Assembly: GCF_027257875.1 (NCBI RefSeq)
Contig: NZ_JAPVQY010000024.1
Location: forward strand, 1-64,000
Direction of reading: 5' to 3'
DNA length: 64,000 bases
Source: Burkholderia sp. IMCC1007
GTDB taxonomy: Bacteria; Pseudomonadota; Gammaproteobacteria; Burkholderiales; Burkholderiaceae
Positions 44,422-53,867 of this stretch are shown here, one piece after another. The position numbers and the translations under genes were made by a program. Within the stretch, counting starts at the first letter, position 1. Each line of letters begins with the position of its first letter. The notes beneath the pieces are model-generated. The model saw only the letters and a program-made list of their open reading frames with translations. It did not search any database and had not been told where the DNA came from.

Positions 44422-45921
44422 ATGAAGATTCGCTTCGAACCCGCACTGCGAACACCGCGCGTCGATGCACTGGCCGCGCTGCTGCTGTCGCTCGCCGCCG
44501 TGCCTGCGTTCGCGCAATCGGCAGCCCCGACCGCTGCTGCTGCCGCTACCGCCGAACCGGCCAGCGGCACCAGTGACGCCGCCGCTCCCGCACAGGCCGC
44601 CGATGCTGCCGCGCCCGCTCCCACCGGCTTCCGGGAGCGTTCGAACCTGCTCGGCAACATGGGCGGCCTGCGCGACGTGCTCGGCGATCGCGGCGTCACG
44701 CTGAACCTGCAGGAAACCAGCGAATACCTGTACAACGCCGCGGGCGGCACCGCACGCGGCGGCGCATACCAGGGCCTCACGCAATTCGGCTTCGACGTCG
44801 ATACCGAGAAGGCGATCGGGCTGCCGGGCGGCACGTTCAACGTGTCCGGCCTGCAGATCCACGGCACCAACCTCACGCAGCGCTACCTGCAGACGCTGCA
44901 GACTGCCACCGGCATCGAGGCGAATTCGACCACGCGCCTGTGGGAGCTCTGGTACCAGCAGGCGTTTCTCGACGGCAAGGCCGACGTGAAGGTCGGCCAG
45001 CAGAGCGTCGACCAGGAATTCATGGTGAGCCAGTACGCGGCGACCTTCATGAACGCGACGTTCGGCTGGCCCGTGCTGCCGTCGACCGACCTGCCGGCCG
45101 GCGGCCCCGCGTATCCGTTGTCGTCGCTCGGCGTGCGTCTGCGCGTGAAGCCGGCCGATGCGTGGACCGCGATGGTCGGCGTGTTCGACGGCAATCCGGC
45201 CGGCCGCGACGACGGCGATGCGCAGGCGCTGAACGCGCACGGCACCAACTTCAACCTGCGCAGCGGTGCGTTCGTGATCGGCGAACTCCAGTACGCGCTG
45301 AACACGCCGCCCGCGGATCCGAAGGCGCCGCAGCCGGCCGGCCTGCCCGGTACGTACAAGATCGGCTTCTGGTATCAGTCGCAGCACGCGAACGATTCGC
45401 GCTTCGGCAGCGACGGGTTGTCGCTCGCGAATCCGGCGAGCAACGGCATCCCCGCCACGCATCGCGGCAACTACGGGTTCTATGCGGTCGCGGATCAGAT
45501 GGTGTGGCGGCCGGCGGCCGACAGCCCGCGCTCGGTCGGCGTGTTCGCGCGCGTGATGGGTGCGCCGGGCGATCGCAACGTCGTCGACTTCGCGGCCAAT
45601 GCGGGCGTCACGCTGAAGGCGCCGTTCGCCGGACGCGACAACGACACGGCCGGCATCGCCGTCGGCTACGCAAAGATCGGCTCGCATGCGCGCGGGCTCG
45701 ACGGCGACACGGGCACCTACACGACGCCCGGCTATCCGGTGCGCCGCGCAGAGACCGTGATCGAAGCGACCTACCAATATCAGGTCACGCCGTGGTGGCA
45801 GTTGCAGGCCGACCTGCAGCACTTCTTCCGGCCGGGAGGCGGCATCCCGAACCCGAACGCGGCCGGCGCGCGCATCGGCGACGAAACGGTGGTCGGCGTG
45901 CGCACGACGATCACGTTCTGA
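44422..45921 (+). CDS. oprB: Carbohydrate-selective porin OprB
   Basis: 499 residues with a signal peptide (LAALLLSLAAVPAFA) and an Ala/Pro-rich linker to about residue 70. The OprB barrel follows: GFRERSNLLGNMGGLRDVLGDRGVTLNLQ, EFMVSQYAATFMNATFGWP and the terminal Phe in VVGVRTTITF. OprB proteins let glucose and other sugars cross the outer membrane. The neighbouring convergent gene is periplasmic trehalase, so trehalose or its glucose product is a plausible substrate. Confidence 0.92.
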   Translation: MKIRFEPALRTPRVDALAALLLSLAAVPAFAQSAAPTAAAAATAEPASGTSDAAAPAQAADAAAPAPTGFRERSNLLGNMGGLRDVLGDRGVTLNLQETSEYLYNAAGGTARGGAYQGLTQFGFDVDTEKAIGLPGGTFNVSGLQIHGTNLTQRYLQTLQTATGIEANSTTRLWELWYQQAFLDGKADVKVGQQSVDQEFMVSQYAATFMNATFGWPVLPSTDLPAGGPAYPLSSLGVRLRVKPADAWTAMVGVFDGNPAGRDDGDAQALNAHGTNFNLRSGAFVIGELQYALNTPPADPKAPQPAGLPGTYKIGFWYQSQHANDSRFGSDGLSLANPASNGIPATHRGNYGFYAVADQMVWRPAADSPRSVGVFARVMGAPGDRNVVDFAANAGVTLKAPFAGRDNDTAGIAVGYAKIGSHARGLDGDTGTYTTPGYPVRRAETVIEATYQYQVTPWWQLQADLQHFFRPGGGIPNPNAAGARIGDETVVGVRTTITF

Positions 45922-45936
45922 CGCATCGCGGATCCG

Positions 45937-45977
45937 ACACGGGCCGGACGCCGCTTGCGCGGTGATCCGGCCCGTGT
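45937..45977. terminator. Hairpin between convergent oprB and treA
   Basis: ACACGGGCCGGA (45937-45948) pairs perfectly with TCCGGCCCGTGT (45966-45977) around a 17-base loop. There is no clear T tract, but the position between two convergent genes suggests a bidirectional terminator. Confidence 0.6.
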
Positions 45978-46031
45978 GGGTCCGGGCGCTCGTGCGCCCG
46001 GTCCTTGTGCGCTACCGCCCGCTACTGCCCG

Positions 46032-47777
46032 CTACTGCCCATTGTCGCCGTACAGCTCGAGCAGCTTCAGCGTGACGCCATTGGTCCAGCCGAAGCCATC
46101 CTGCAGCGGATATTCGCCGCCACCGCCGCCGCCCTCGCCCGCACCTTCGACCACGTACTTCTCGACGAGCTTGCCTTCGGTCGCATACACGTGCCGCACG
46201 TCGGTCAGGAAGCGCGTGCCGATGTCGTTCGCGAGCGCCGGTTCGCCATAGCGGCGCAGCCCTTCGATCGCGATCCACTGCAGCGGCGCCCAGCCGTTCG
46301 GTGCGTCCCACTGCTGGCCCGTGTTCTCGGTCGTCGTCGCAAGGCCGCCGGGCTGCAACAGCGTCTTGCGCACTTCGCGCGCGGTCGCCTTCGCGCGCTC
46401 GGGCCATGCAACGCCCACGAACAGCGGATACAGCGCGGCGGCCGACACGGCGTCGCGCGGCTTGCGCAGTTGCCAGTCGTAGTCGCCGTAATAGCCGTGA
46501 CGGTTCCACAGATAGCGATTGATCGCGGCCGCGCGGCGGGCGGCCCGCCCGGAGAAGTCCGCGACGCACGCGACGTCGTGCGATACCGTGCAGCCCTTCA
46601 CGATCGTGCGCTCGAGATTGAACATCAGGCTGTTCAGGTCGACCGGCACGATCGATGTCGTGCGGATCGTCGCGAGCGTCCTGCCGTCGCCGAACCAGCG
46701 CGAGCTGTAGTCCCAGCCGCTTTCGGCACCCGCGCGCAGGTCGCGATACACGTCGTTCGCCGGACGGTTCGGCACGGCCTTCGCGGTCGTGACGTCCTCC
46801 AGATACGATTCATCGCGCGGCGTGTCGCTCGCATCCCAGTAGCGGTTCAGCACCGCGCCGTCGGGCATCGCGACCACGTGGCGCGCGGCCTGCCCGCGCG
46901 GCGTCGTGGTTTCTCCCTGCATCCAGTACGCGTACTCCTTGCGCAGCGCCGGCAGGTATTTCTGGTAGACCTTGTCGCCTTCGGCCTGCGCGGCGAGCGT
47001 GACCATGTACGCGAAGAACGGCGGCTGCGAGCGGCTCGCATAGTACGTGCGGTTGCCGTTCGGGATGTGCCCGACCGTGTCGATCAGATGCGCGAAGTTG
47101 TCGAGCATGTCGTCGACGAGATCCTCGCGACCCGACACCTGCAGCCCGAGCATCGTGAAATAGGTGTCCCAGTAGTAGCCCTCGCGGAAGCGGCCGCCCG
47201 GCACCACGTACGGCTTCGGCATCGGGATCAGCGAACTGTACGGGGGCACCGTCGCGCTCGTGCGCGTGAGCTGCGGCCATAGCCAATCGATGTGCTGGCG
47301 CAGCGTCTGGTTCGCCGGCGGCGTGACGCCGCCCTCGGGCGGCGGCGTGAAGTGCTGGTCGACGAACGCCTTCAGCGAAAAGCCCGGTTGCGATTTTTGT
47401 TGCTGATACAACTGCATGATCGTCGCGGGATCGGTATCGGGCGTCGCGTCGACGAAGGTCTTCTGGTCCGGATAGAGCTGGGCCGTCTGCACCGCGACGA
47501 ACAGGCCGCCGTACAACTGGCTCGGCGGCGGCAGCAGCGCGCCGGAAGCAGCGGTCGTGAACGCCGTCGTGGCGGGCGCTGAAGCCTGCGCGGCCGGTTG
47601 CGCGGCGGCCCGGTTCGCGCTGTCGGCCTGTGCGGCGCAACCGGCAACGGCCAGGTACGCGACGGCCATGACGGCTGCCCAGCGCGAGCGCGGCGCGGGC
47701 ATGAGCGGATGTGAGTCGCGAAGCGAGTCCGGATGCGATGCGGTCGATTCGAACGATGCGGCACGACGTGACGTCAT
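46032..47777 (-). CDS. treA: Periplasmic alpha,alpha-trehalase (GH37), lipoprotein-like start
   Basis: 581 residues. GH37 signature 1 is [15 protein letters not shown] and signature 2 is [10 protein letters not shown]; catalytic Asp and Glu lie in these regions and the glycine-rich loop [21 protein letters not shown] precedes the end. It hydrolyses trehalose to two glucose. The N-terminus has a hydrophobic segment ending AVAGC, which matches a lipobox, so it may be membrane-anchored in the periplasm. GGAGGGGAACGTC gives a strong ribosome site for the ATG at 47777; longer upstream frames are not used. It converges on the OprB porin. Confidence 0.93.
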   Translation of the reverse strand: MTSRRAASFESTASHPDSLRDSHPLMPAPRSRWAAVMAVAYLAVAGCAAQADSANRAAAQPAAQASAPATTAFTTAASGALLPPPSQLYGGLFVAVQTAQLYPDQKTFVDATPDTDPATIMQLYQQQKSQPGFSLKAFVDQHFTPPPEGGVTPPANQTLRQHIDWLWPQLTRTSATVPPYSSLIPMPKPYVVPGGRFREGYYWDTYFTMLGLQVSGREDLVDDMLDNFAHLIDTVGHIPNGNRTYYASRSQPPFFAYMVTLAAQAEGDKVYQKYLPALRKEYAYWMQGETTTPRGQAARHVVAMPDGAVLNRYWDASDTPRDESYLEDVTTAKAVPNRPANDVYRDLRAGAESGWDYSSRWFGDGRTLATIRTTSIVPVDLNSLMFNLERTIVKGCTVSHDVACVADFSGRAARRAAAINRYLWNRHGYYGDYDWQLRKPRDAVSAAALYPLFVGVAWPERAKATAREVRKTLLQPGGLATTTENTGQQWDAPNGWAPLQWIAIEGLRRYGEPALANDIGTRFLTDVRHVYATEGKLVEKYVVEGAGEGGGGGGEYPLQDGFGWTNGVTLKLLELYGDNGQ

Positions 47778-48088
47778 GACGTTCCCCTCCTTTCGATGGT
47801 GAGTGGCTCGGCAGGGGTCTCGTTCGCGCGTGCGCTCGTCTCGATGGCCGTCGATCGATGCGCGTGGTTGTATTCCGCAGATAGGGTCGACTGTCGCACG
47901 AAACGCGCGGCGCATGCAAGCTTCGCTGCCGTGCCCGCGCGTCGCCGTCATCTGCGTCACAGGCGTCGGGTCACATCCGCACCGCAACGGCAGTCGTCTC
48001 TTTCGCCGAACGCCGTAGCAGGAACGACTGTTGCAACATGCAGAACAAGCGTTGTCTCGCGTGACGCACCGACCACATTCTGGGCATA
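47778..48088. other. Divergent region between treA and the MFS gene
   Basis: 311 bases with no gene. It must hold both promoters; no clear operator was seen. Confidence 0.5.
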
Positions 48089-49504
48089 ATGGCATCTTTA
48101 CCGCGCGCCCTGCCCATGTCGCCCGTCTTTCTAGCACCGCTCATCGTTGCCTGTGCGTTGTTCATGGAAAGCGTCGACGCGAACATCATCGTCACCGCAC
48201 TGCCTGCGATGGCGAGGGACTTCGGGCACAACCCCGTCACGCTGAACATTGCGATCACGGCCTACGTGGTCGGCCTCGGCGTGTTCATCCCGATCTGCGG
48301 CTGGCTCGCCGACCGCTTCAGCGCCCGCGCCGTGTTCCGCACCGCGATCGGCATCTTCGTCGCCGGTTCGCTGATGTGCGCGGCGTCCAACTCGCTCGGC
48401 GTGCTCACGTTCGCGCGCTTCGTGCAAGGCGTCGGCGGCGCGATGATGGTGCCGGTCGGCCGGATCATCATCTTCCGCGCGGTGCCGCGCTCCGATCTCG
48501 TGCGCGCGATGAACTACCTCGCGATTCCCGCGTTGTTCGGGCCCACGGTCGGGCCGCTCGTCGGCGGCTTCATCACGACCTATCTGCACTGGCGGATGAT
48601 CTTCTTCATCAACGTGCCGATCGGTATCTACGGGATCTACCTCGCGAGCAAGCACATCGCGAACACGCACGAGCCCGATCCCGGGCCGCTCGACTGGTTC
48701 GGCTTCCTGCTGTCGGCGAGCGGCGCGGCGCTGCTGCTGATGGGGCTCACGCTGATCGACGGTTCGCTCACGTCGCGCAGCAACGCGATCATGATGTGCG
48801 CGGCAGGTACCGCGATGCTCGCGCTCTACGTGCCGTACGCGCGCCGCAAGGCGCGCCCGGTGCTCGACCTCAGCTTCCTGAAGATCCCGACGTACCACGC
48901 GAGCGTGGTCGGCGGCTCGCTGTTCCGCATCGGCCTCGGCGCGGTGCCGTTCCTGTTGCCGCTCGCGTTGCAGGAAGGGCTCGGGATGAGCGCGTTCCAC
49001 TCCGGCCTGATCACGTGCGCGTCCGCGCTCGGCGGCGCGGTGAGCCGCTCGACGGCCACCCATACGCTGCGCCGCTTCGGCTTTCGCACGGTGCTGATCT
49101 ACAACGCGGCGTTCGCCGGGCTCGCGATCGCCGCGTACGGGCTGTTCCATCCGGGCATGCCGACCTGGGCGATCTGGATGATCGTGCTGGTCGGCGGCAT
49201 CTTCCCCGCGCTGCAGTTCACCAGCCTGAATTCGATGATCTACGCGGACATCTCGCAGAGCGACGCGGGCCGCGCCACCAGCCTCGGCAGCGTCGTGCAG
49301 CAGATGTCGCTCGGGCTCGGCGTGACGGTCGCGGGCCTCGTGCTGCACATCTCGCACTGGTTGCAAGGGCACCAGACGATGGTGTGGTCGGATTTCTGGC
49401 CGGCGTTCGTCGTGGTCGGGCTGTGCTCGTTCGCATCGATTCCGATCACGCGGCGGCTGCCGCCCGGCGCCGGCGACGAAGTCGCGCGCGGCAAGCGGCA
49501 ATAA
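48089..49504 (+). CDS. DHA2-family MFS exporter (14 membrane helices)
   Basis: 471 residues. Motif A-type loop [14 protein letters not shown] after helix 2, motif C ([29 protein letters not shown]) in helix 5, as in drug:proton antiporters of the EmrB/HsrA branch. The N-terminal [19 protein letters not shown] matches this branch. It is likely an efflux pump of unknown substrate. No EmrA-type adaptor gene is adjacent. The ATG at 48089 has a weak ribosome site; ATG 48116 is an alternative. Confidence 0.88.
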   Translation: MASLPRALPMSPVFLAPLIVACALFMESVDANIIVTALPAMARDFGHNPVTLNIAITAYVVGLGVFIPICGWLADRFSARAVFRTAIGIFVAGSLMCAASNSLGVLTFARFVQGVGGAMMVPVGRIIIFRAVPRSDLVRAMNYLAIPALFGPTVGPLVGGFITTYLHWRMIFFINVPIGIYGIYLASKHIANTHEPDPGPLDWFGFLLSASGAALLLMGLTLIDGSLTSRSNAIMMCAAGTAMLALYVPYARRKARPVLDLSFLKIPTYHASVVGGSLFRIGLGAVPFLLPLALQEGLGMSAFHSGLITCASALGGAVSRSTATHTLRRFGFRTVLIYNAAFAGLAIAAYGLFHPGMPTWAIWMIVLVGGIFPALQFTSLNSMIYADISQSDAGRATSLGSVVQQMSLGLGVTVAGLVLHISHWLQGHQTMVWSDFWPAFVVVGLCSFASIPITRRLPPGAGDEVARGKRQ

Positions 49505-49589
49505 ACGAGCGGGCGGGAAAGCGAACCGGCGGGAAAAAGCTCGGCGGGAAGGTCGGCCGCGAAAGGCCGGCAGCGAAAAACCGGAAAAA

Positions 49590-49773
49590 CAAAAAAATCA
49601 GCGGACATCCACTCGGGGCCGGTGCACAGCCGCATGGATGTCCGCTCAGGGCTCCGGGTCTCTCGTTTTGGGGGGTGAGAATCCCGGATTCGCTTCCTGC
49701 GTGCCATGGACATATCGTGCGTCGGAAGCGGAATCGTTGCGCGCACATTTCGTCGCGCGATGACTGCACTATA
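49590..49773 (-). ncRNA. Candidate small RNA ending in an orphan intrinsic terminator
   Basis: On the minus strand AGCGGACATCCA and TGGATGTCCGCT (49646-49635 and 49611-49600) form a perfect 12-bp stem, followed by GATTTTTTTGTTTTT, a strong rho-independent terminator. No minus-strand gene precedes it; both flanking genes are on the plus strand. About 150 bases upstream are TATAGT (49773-49768) and a consensus TTGACA (49800-49795), though 21 bases apart. A transcript of about 170 bases from near 49761 would contain another small stem, GAATCCGGGATTC. No long frame is present. Confidence 0.5.
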
Positions 49774-49892
49774 GGGAAACTCGCGCCGCGCATCTGTCAA
49801 GCATTGTCAGATGCAACCCGTGCCCGCACCGCACGCGCGTGCCGCTTTCGCGCTAAAGTGGTGCCCGACCGTCACCCTCGACCGCCGTTCCG

Positions 49893-51104
49893 ATGCTTAC
49901 GCTCTCGCCCGCCGCCGCCCGCGCGCTGCATCTCGCCGCGCAGGGCCTGCTGACTCCGCCGCGCCGCAAGGCGACCAAGGCCGACGTGCTCGACACGATC
50001 CGCCGGATGGCGCAGCTGCAGATCGATACCATTCACGTCGTCGCGCGCAGCCCGTATCTCGTGCTGTTCAGCCGCCTCGGCGACTTCCCCCCGCAATGGC
50101 TCGACGAACATCTCGCCGACGCGCACCTGTTCGAATACTGGTCGCACGAAGCGTGCTTCCTGCCCGTCGAGCAGTTCGGGCTGATGCGCTACAAGATGCT
50201 CGATCCATCGGGGATGGGCTGGAAATACGCGGCCGAATGGCATGAGCAGAACCGCGCCGACATCGAACGGCTGCTCGCGAGGATTCGCGACGAAGGCCCG
50301 GTGCGCTCGGCGGACTTCATCCGCGAAGACGGCGCGAAGGGCAACGGCTGGTGGGACCGCAAGCCGGAGAAGAAGCATCTTGAAGTGCTGTTCACGACCG
50401 GCGACCTGATGGTGTCCGAGCGCCGCAATTTCCAGCGCGTGTACGACGTGCGCGAGCGCGTGCTGCCCGGCTGGGACGATGCGCGCGACCTGCCGCCGCG
50501 CGAAGCGGTGCTGCCCGCGCTGCTCGACTACACGTGTCGTGCGCTCGGCGTCGTGCGGGCGGACTGGGTGGCCGACTACTATCGGCTGCCGCGCCGTTCG
50601 TACCGCGCGGAGCTCGAGCGGCTCGCCGACGCGGGCGACCTGATTCCGGTGGAAATCGCCGACTGGAAGGAGCCGGCCTACGTGCATCGCTCGCTCGAAG
50701 CGCTGCTGCCTGCCGCCGCGGCCGACACGCTGCGCTCGACGGTCACGACGCTGTTGTCGCCGTTCGATCCGGTGGTGTGGGACCGGCGGCGCGCATCGAC
50801 GCTGTTCGGATTCGACTACACGATCGAGTGCTATACGCCCGCGCACAAGCGGCGCTACGGCTATTTCTGCCTGCCGGTGCTGCATCGCGGCCGGCTGATC
50901 GGGCGCGTCGACGCGAAGGCGCATCGCGTGCTCGGCACGTTCGAGCTGAAGGCGTTCCATGTCGAGCCCGGCGTGCGGTTCGGCAGCGGGCTCGCGGCCG
51001 ACGTCGCGAAGGCCGTGAAAAAGCTCGCGGCATGGCACGGGACGCCCGCCGTGACAGTCGTGCACGCGCCGCCCGAGCTGGAGAAAGCGCTGACACGCGC
51101 GTGA
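49893..51104 (+). CDS. YcaQ/HTH_42-family winged-helix DNA glycosylase
   Basis: 403 residues. The family core has the catalytic Q-x-D motif in MAQLQIDTIHVVARSPYLVL (Gln and Asp near residues 42-46), then LFEYWSHEACFLPVEQF, YDVRERVLPGW and LLSPFDPVVWDRRRASTLFGFDY. Escherichia coli YcaQ (AlkX) unhooks interstrand crosslinks; the Streptomyces relative AlkZ gives self-resistance to a DNA alkylator. Here there is no biosynthesis cluster nearby, so a housekeeping repair role is likelier. Length is normal. Confidence 0.87.
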   Translation: MLTLSPAAARALHLAAQGLLTPPRRKATKADVLDTIRRMAQLQIDTIHVVARSPYLVLFSRLGDFPPQWLDEHLADAHLFEYWSHEACFLPVEQFGLMRYKMLDPSGMGWKYAAEWHEQNRADIERLLARIRDEGPVRSADFIREDGAKGNGWWDRKPEKKHLEVLFTTGDLMVSERRNFQRVYDVRERVLPGWDDARDLPPREAVLPALLDYTCRALGVVRADWVADYYRLPRRSYRAELERLADAGDLIPVEIADWKEPAYVHRSLEALLPAAAADTLRSTVTTLLSPFDPVVWDRRRASTLFGFDYTIECYTPAHKRRYGYFCLPVLHRGRLIGRVDAKAHRVLGTFELKAFHVEPGVRFGSGLAADVAKAVKKLAAWHGTPAVTVVHAPPELEKALTRA

Positions 51105-51176
51105 TGCCTGCGTCGTTGCGCTGGCTGGCGACGATGCACGCTGCGCTTGCACCTGCCGCCGGTCGGCGGCGGCTGC

Positions 51177-51395
51177 TCAGTCGCGCAGCTTGCGAAAACG
51201 CGGCGTGCCGTCCGGCAGGTTCTCGTTGAACATCGCTTCCGGCCGCACCCACAGCCCGCGCGCATGCGGCCACAGATGCTCGTACACGACGACCGATTCC
51301 TCGGTCTCGGAATGACGGGCGACGCCGATGTAGCGATACAGCCCGCCCTTGTAGTGGCGATGCGTGGCGAGCTGTTCGGCTTCCTGTTCGGTCAT
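51177..51395 (-). CDS. DUF1653 family protein
   Basis: 72 residues: HYKGGLYRYIGVARHSETEESVVVYEHLWPHARGLWVRPEAMFNE is the DUF1653 core, a small beta-rich domain of unknown function. AAGGAAAG precedes the ATG at 51395. It overlaps nothing and is followed 65 bases upstream by the acetyltransferase gene on the same strand. Confidence 0.88.
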   Translation of the reverse strand: MTEQEAEQLATHRHYKGGLYRYIGVARHSETEESVVVYEHLWPHARGLWVRPEAMFNENLPDGTPRFRKLRD

Positions 51396-51460
51396 GATCT
51401 GCTTTCCTTCGGCAAAAACGAAAGCGCGTATTGTATGCGCTCGTATGCGCTCGCCGTGCG

Positions 51461-51904
51461 TCAGCGTTTCGCGTAGATGTCCGGGCGGCGGATCTCCATC
51501 AGCCGTTCGGGATGCGCGGACGGCCCGAAACCGACCGGCCGGTACAACGCGTGCGCGTCGGTCGTCATCAGCATGATGCGGCGCAGGCCCTGCACCATCG
51601 GCTGTGCAAACACGTGATCGATCAGCGCGCGGCCGTAGCCGTTGCCGCGTTCGGCCGGCAACACGAACACGTCGCACAGGTACGCGAACGTCGCGTGATC
51701 GGTGACGAGCCGCGCAAACCCGACGAGCCTGTTACCGACATACGCGCCGAAGCACAACGACCCGTCGATCGCGCGCTCGACGACGTCGCGCGGAATGCCC
51801 TGCGACCAGTACGCGTCGCGATGCAGGAAATCGAAGATCGCGTCGATGTCGAGCTCGCGCTTGTCGGTGGAAAATCTCAGCGTGGCGGGTGTGGCTGCGG
51901 GCAC
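51461..51904 (-). CDS. GNAT-family N-acetyltransferase
   Basis: 147 residues from a GTG at 51904 with GGAGAG five bases upstream. The acetyl-CoA site is ERGNGYGRALIDHV, with FARLVTDHATFAYLCDVFVLP before it and the Tyr region HALYRPVGF near the end. The frame opens further upstream to 51976, but without a ribosome site. Its substrate is unknown. Confidence 0.85.
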   Translation of the reverse strand: MPAATPATLRFSTDKRELDIDAIFDFLHRDAYWSQGIPRDVVERAIDGSLCFGAYVGNRLVGFARLVTDHATFAYLCDVFVLPAERGNGYGRALIDHVFAQPMVQGLRRIMLMTTDAHALYRPVGFGPSAHPERLMEIRRPDIYAKR

Positions 51905-51985
51905 GTCGGCTCTCCGGTCGGATCGGGGCGAAGCAGCAACGATAGCGCGGCGCGAGGTGGTCGACAAGCGGCACACGATTCGACA

Positions 51986-52046
51986 TGTACGACGATCCGT
52001 ACAACAATTTCACCGGCGCTATACTTGTGCGGTTTTGAGTACAAGT
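51986..52046. promoter_or_regulatory. Operator/promoter of the yefM-yoeB module
   Basis: TGTAC (51986-51990) with GTACA (51999-52003), and ACTTGT (52023-52028) with ACAAGT (52041-52046), are two inverted repeats resembling YefM boxes. TATACT (52020-52025) is a good -10 that overlaps the second. The last arm ends 10 bases before the antitoxin ATG. Confidence 0.55.
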
Positions 52047-52056
52047 GAGACAGACC

Positions 52057-52536
52057 ATGCGCACGATCCACTTCTCGGCTGCTCGCGGCAATCTGAAGAC
52101 GGTCATCGATCAGGTCGTCAACGATGCGGACGTGACGCTCATCACGCGTCGCGACGCGCCAAACGCAGTCATCATGTCGCAGGAATACTATGACAGCCTG
52201 ATGGAGACGGTCCATCTGCTCCGCTCGCCGGCGAACGTCGCCCATCTCGAACGCTCGATCGCGCAATTGCGCGATTGCGCAAGGGCAAGACGAAAGCGCA
52301 CAAGCTCGCGGAGGACGATGAATGAGCGTCCGCCGCGAGCTCTTTACTTCCGACGCGCGGGACGACTACGTTTATTGGCAGAGGCAAGACCGCAAGACGC
52401 TCAAGCGCATCAACCGGCTCATTCGCGAAGCGCAGCGGACGCCGTTCGAAGGTATCGGCAAACCCGAAGCGCTGAAGGCCAATCTGTCCGGCTTCTGGTC
52501 GCGCCGCATCGACGATACGAACCGCCTGGTCTATGA
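52057..52536 (+). pseudogene. yefM: yefM antitoxin gene with 8-bp duplication frameshift
   Basis: Residues 1-72 are a normal YefM/Phd antitoxin (MRTIHFSAARGNLKTVIDQV, TLITRRDAPNAVIMSQEYYD, LLRSPANVAHLERSIAQLR). At 52266-52280 ATTGCGC is repeated with an 8-base period. Removing 8 bases gives an 86-residue protein ending KAHKLAEDDE whose TGA at 52323-52325 overlaps the toxin ATG, exactly the normal layout. As sequenced, the frame instead runs on to 52536 through the toxin gene out of frame (159 residues). The DNA-binding half stays intact; the toxin-binding tail is replaced. It could be a true mutation, slippage variation or an assembly error. Confidence 0.85.
52266..52280 (+). repeat. 8-base tandem duplication inside yefM
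   Basis: ATTGCGCG at 52266-52273 followed by ATTGCGC at 52274-52280. It is not a multiple of three and causes the antitoxin frameshift. Confidence 0.9.
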
Positions 52537-52588
52537 AGCGGACGATCTTCAGATCAGCATCGTGTCGTGCCGTTATCACTACGCGTAG
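52322..52588 (+). CDS. yoeB: YoeB-family mRNA interferase toxin
   Basis: 88 residues, very close to E. coli YoeB: DDYVYWQRQDRKTLKRINRL, PFEGIGKPEALKANLSGFWS, RRIDDTNRLVYEA and CRYHYA. The catalytic Glu49, Arg68, His86 and Tyr87 are all present, so the enzyme should cleave mRNA on the ribosome. Its antitoxin partner upstream is frameshifted, which makes an intact toxin surprising. It is translated from the ATG at 52322 that overlaps the ancestral antitoxin stop. Confidence 0.92.
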   Translation: MSVRRELFTSDARDDYVYWQRQDRKTLKRINRLIREAQRTPFEGIGKPEALKANLSGFWSRRIDDTNRLVYEADDLQISIVSCRYHYA

Positions 52589-52822
52589 CGCCAACGCCGC
52601 GGCCTTCCCCTTCCCCGCTCACGGCGCCGGCAGCGTCCAGTCGGTCTTGCAGTGCAGCCGTCACGCGCTTCGCGGGCGGCATTGCGGTCGGCGCCGTGCA
52701 TCCGGACGACGCGAAAAAGCTGCTCGACTATGGCGCGTCACCGCACGCACAAACGGTTGTGCACGCAACTTGACTCGATTCGGTCACCGCGTCGCCTGCG
52801 CAATCACTTACCGTACCGCTTC

Positions 52823-53446
52823 ATGCCCTACCGACTCATCGCGTTCGACTTCGACGGCACGCTTGCCGATTCGCTCGACTGTTTTCTCGCGGCGTTGACG
52901 CAGGCGTCGCGCCTGCACGGCTTTCGCGACGCCACGCCCGAACTTCGCGCCGCGCTGCGCGGGATGTCGGCGCGCGAGATCATCCGTGCGCTCGACGTGC
53001 CGATGTGGAAAGTGCCGCGCGTGACGGTCGACATGCGTCGGCTGATGCGGCCGAACATTGCGCAGGTGAAGCTGTTCCCCGGCGTCGACGATACGTTCGA
53101 TGCGCTCGCCGCGCGCCGAATCCGCATCGCGATCGCGACGTCGAACACCGAGGACATCGTGCGCGACCGGCTCGGGCCGCGCGCGAGCCGCCACGTCGAC
53201 ATCTTCGCGTGCGGCATTTCGCTGTTCGGCAAGGCGCACCGGCTGCGCGCGCTCGTGCGCGAAGCCGGCATGCAGCCTGCCGACGTGCTGTACGTCGGCG
53301 ACGAAATCCGCGATGCCGATGCGGCCCGCCGCGCGGGCATCGCGTTCCTGGGTGTCGCATGGGGCTACACGGCGCCCGACGCATTGCAGTCGCATTGCGC
53401 GACGCCGCTGCTGCCGCGCCTCGACGCGCTGCTCGATCGCGTGTGA
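52823..53446 (+). CDS. HAD-superfamily hydrolase (phosphoglycolate phosphatase-like)
   Basis: 207 residues. Motif I is FDFDGTLADSLD (Asp nucleophile and acid), motif II IAIATSNTED, motif III Lys in GKAHRLRAL and motif IV VLYVGDEIRDADAARRAG. A helical cap lies between motifs I and II. It is therefore a small-molecule phosphatase or related hydrolase in the Gph branch. The ATG at 52823 follows a weak site. The gene stands alone. Confidence 0.87.
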   Translation: MPYRLIAFDFDGTLADSLDCFLAALTQASRLHGFRDATPELRAALRGMSAREIIRALDVPMWKVPRVTVDMRRLMRPNIAQVKLFPGVDDTFDALAARRIRIAIATSNTEDIVRDRLGPRASRHVDIFACGISLFGKAHRLRALVREAGMQPADVLYVGDEIRDADAARRAGIAFLGVAWGYTAPDALQSHCATPLLPRLDALLDRV

Positions 53447-53867
53447 TCGATGTCTCGCGATTCGCGTGCTCGGTTCGATACGACGTCACGCATGTGGTAC
53501 GCATACCGGTGCGCATCCGCTGCGCGTGCTACCCGCACGATGATGAAACGCCGATGACACGCGTGCACGCCGCATCCATTTCGAGCACACCGTGCACGCA
53601 AAAATTGCCGCCGCGATACGCGCAACAGGTACGCACTACCTGCCGTTCGCGCGTACTTTGATTCGTCTTACCAACCGTTACACAAACCACAGCGCGGTTG
53701 CACCTGCTACCCGCACGCTCTCCTAGAATCAGTCGGGCCGCGAAACACTTCGATCGCCACCGCGGCAGAGCGGCGGTCGATTCCGGCCCGGGCGCGCCCG
53801 GTCTCTCGCACAGCTGCGGATCACGCGATCCGTCCGTTAATCAGAGCCCCGATCGAAAGGAGGTCCC
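53447..53867. other. Intergenic region before the DUF4142 gene
   Basis: 421 bases with no gene recognised. The right end holds AAAGGAGG immediately before the DUF4142 start, and an AT-richer patch near 53655-53700 that may carry its promoter. Confidence 0.5.

Noticed and set aside
52567-52773. 68-codon frame after yoeB (GGIAVGAVHPDDAKKLLDYG)
   Set aside because: The second half looks protein-like, but the start lies inside yoeB and no family is recognised; perhaps a gene remnant.
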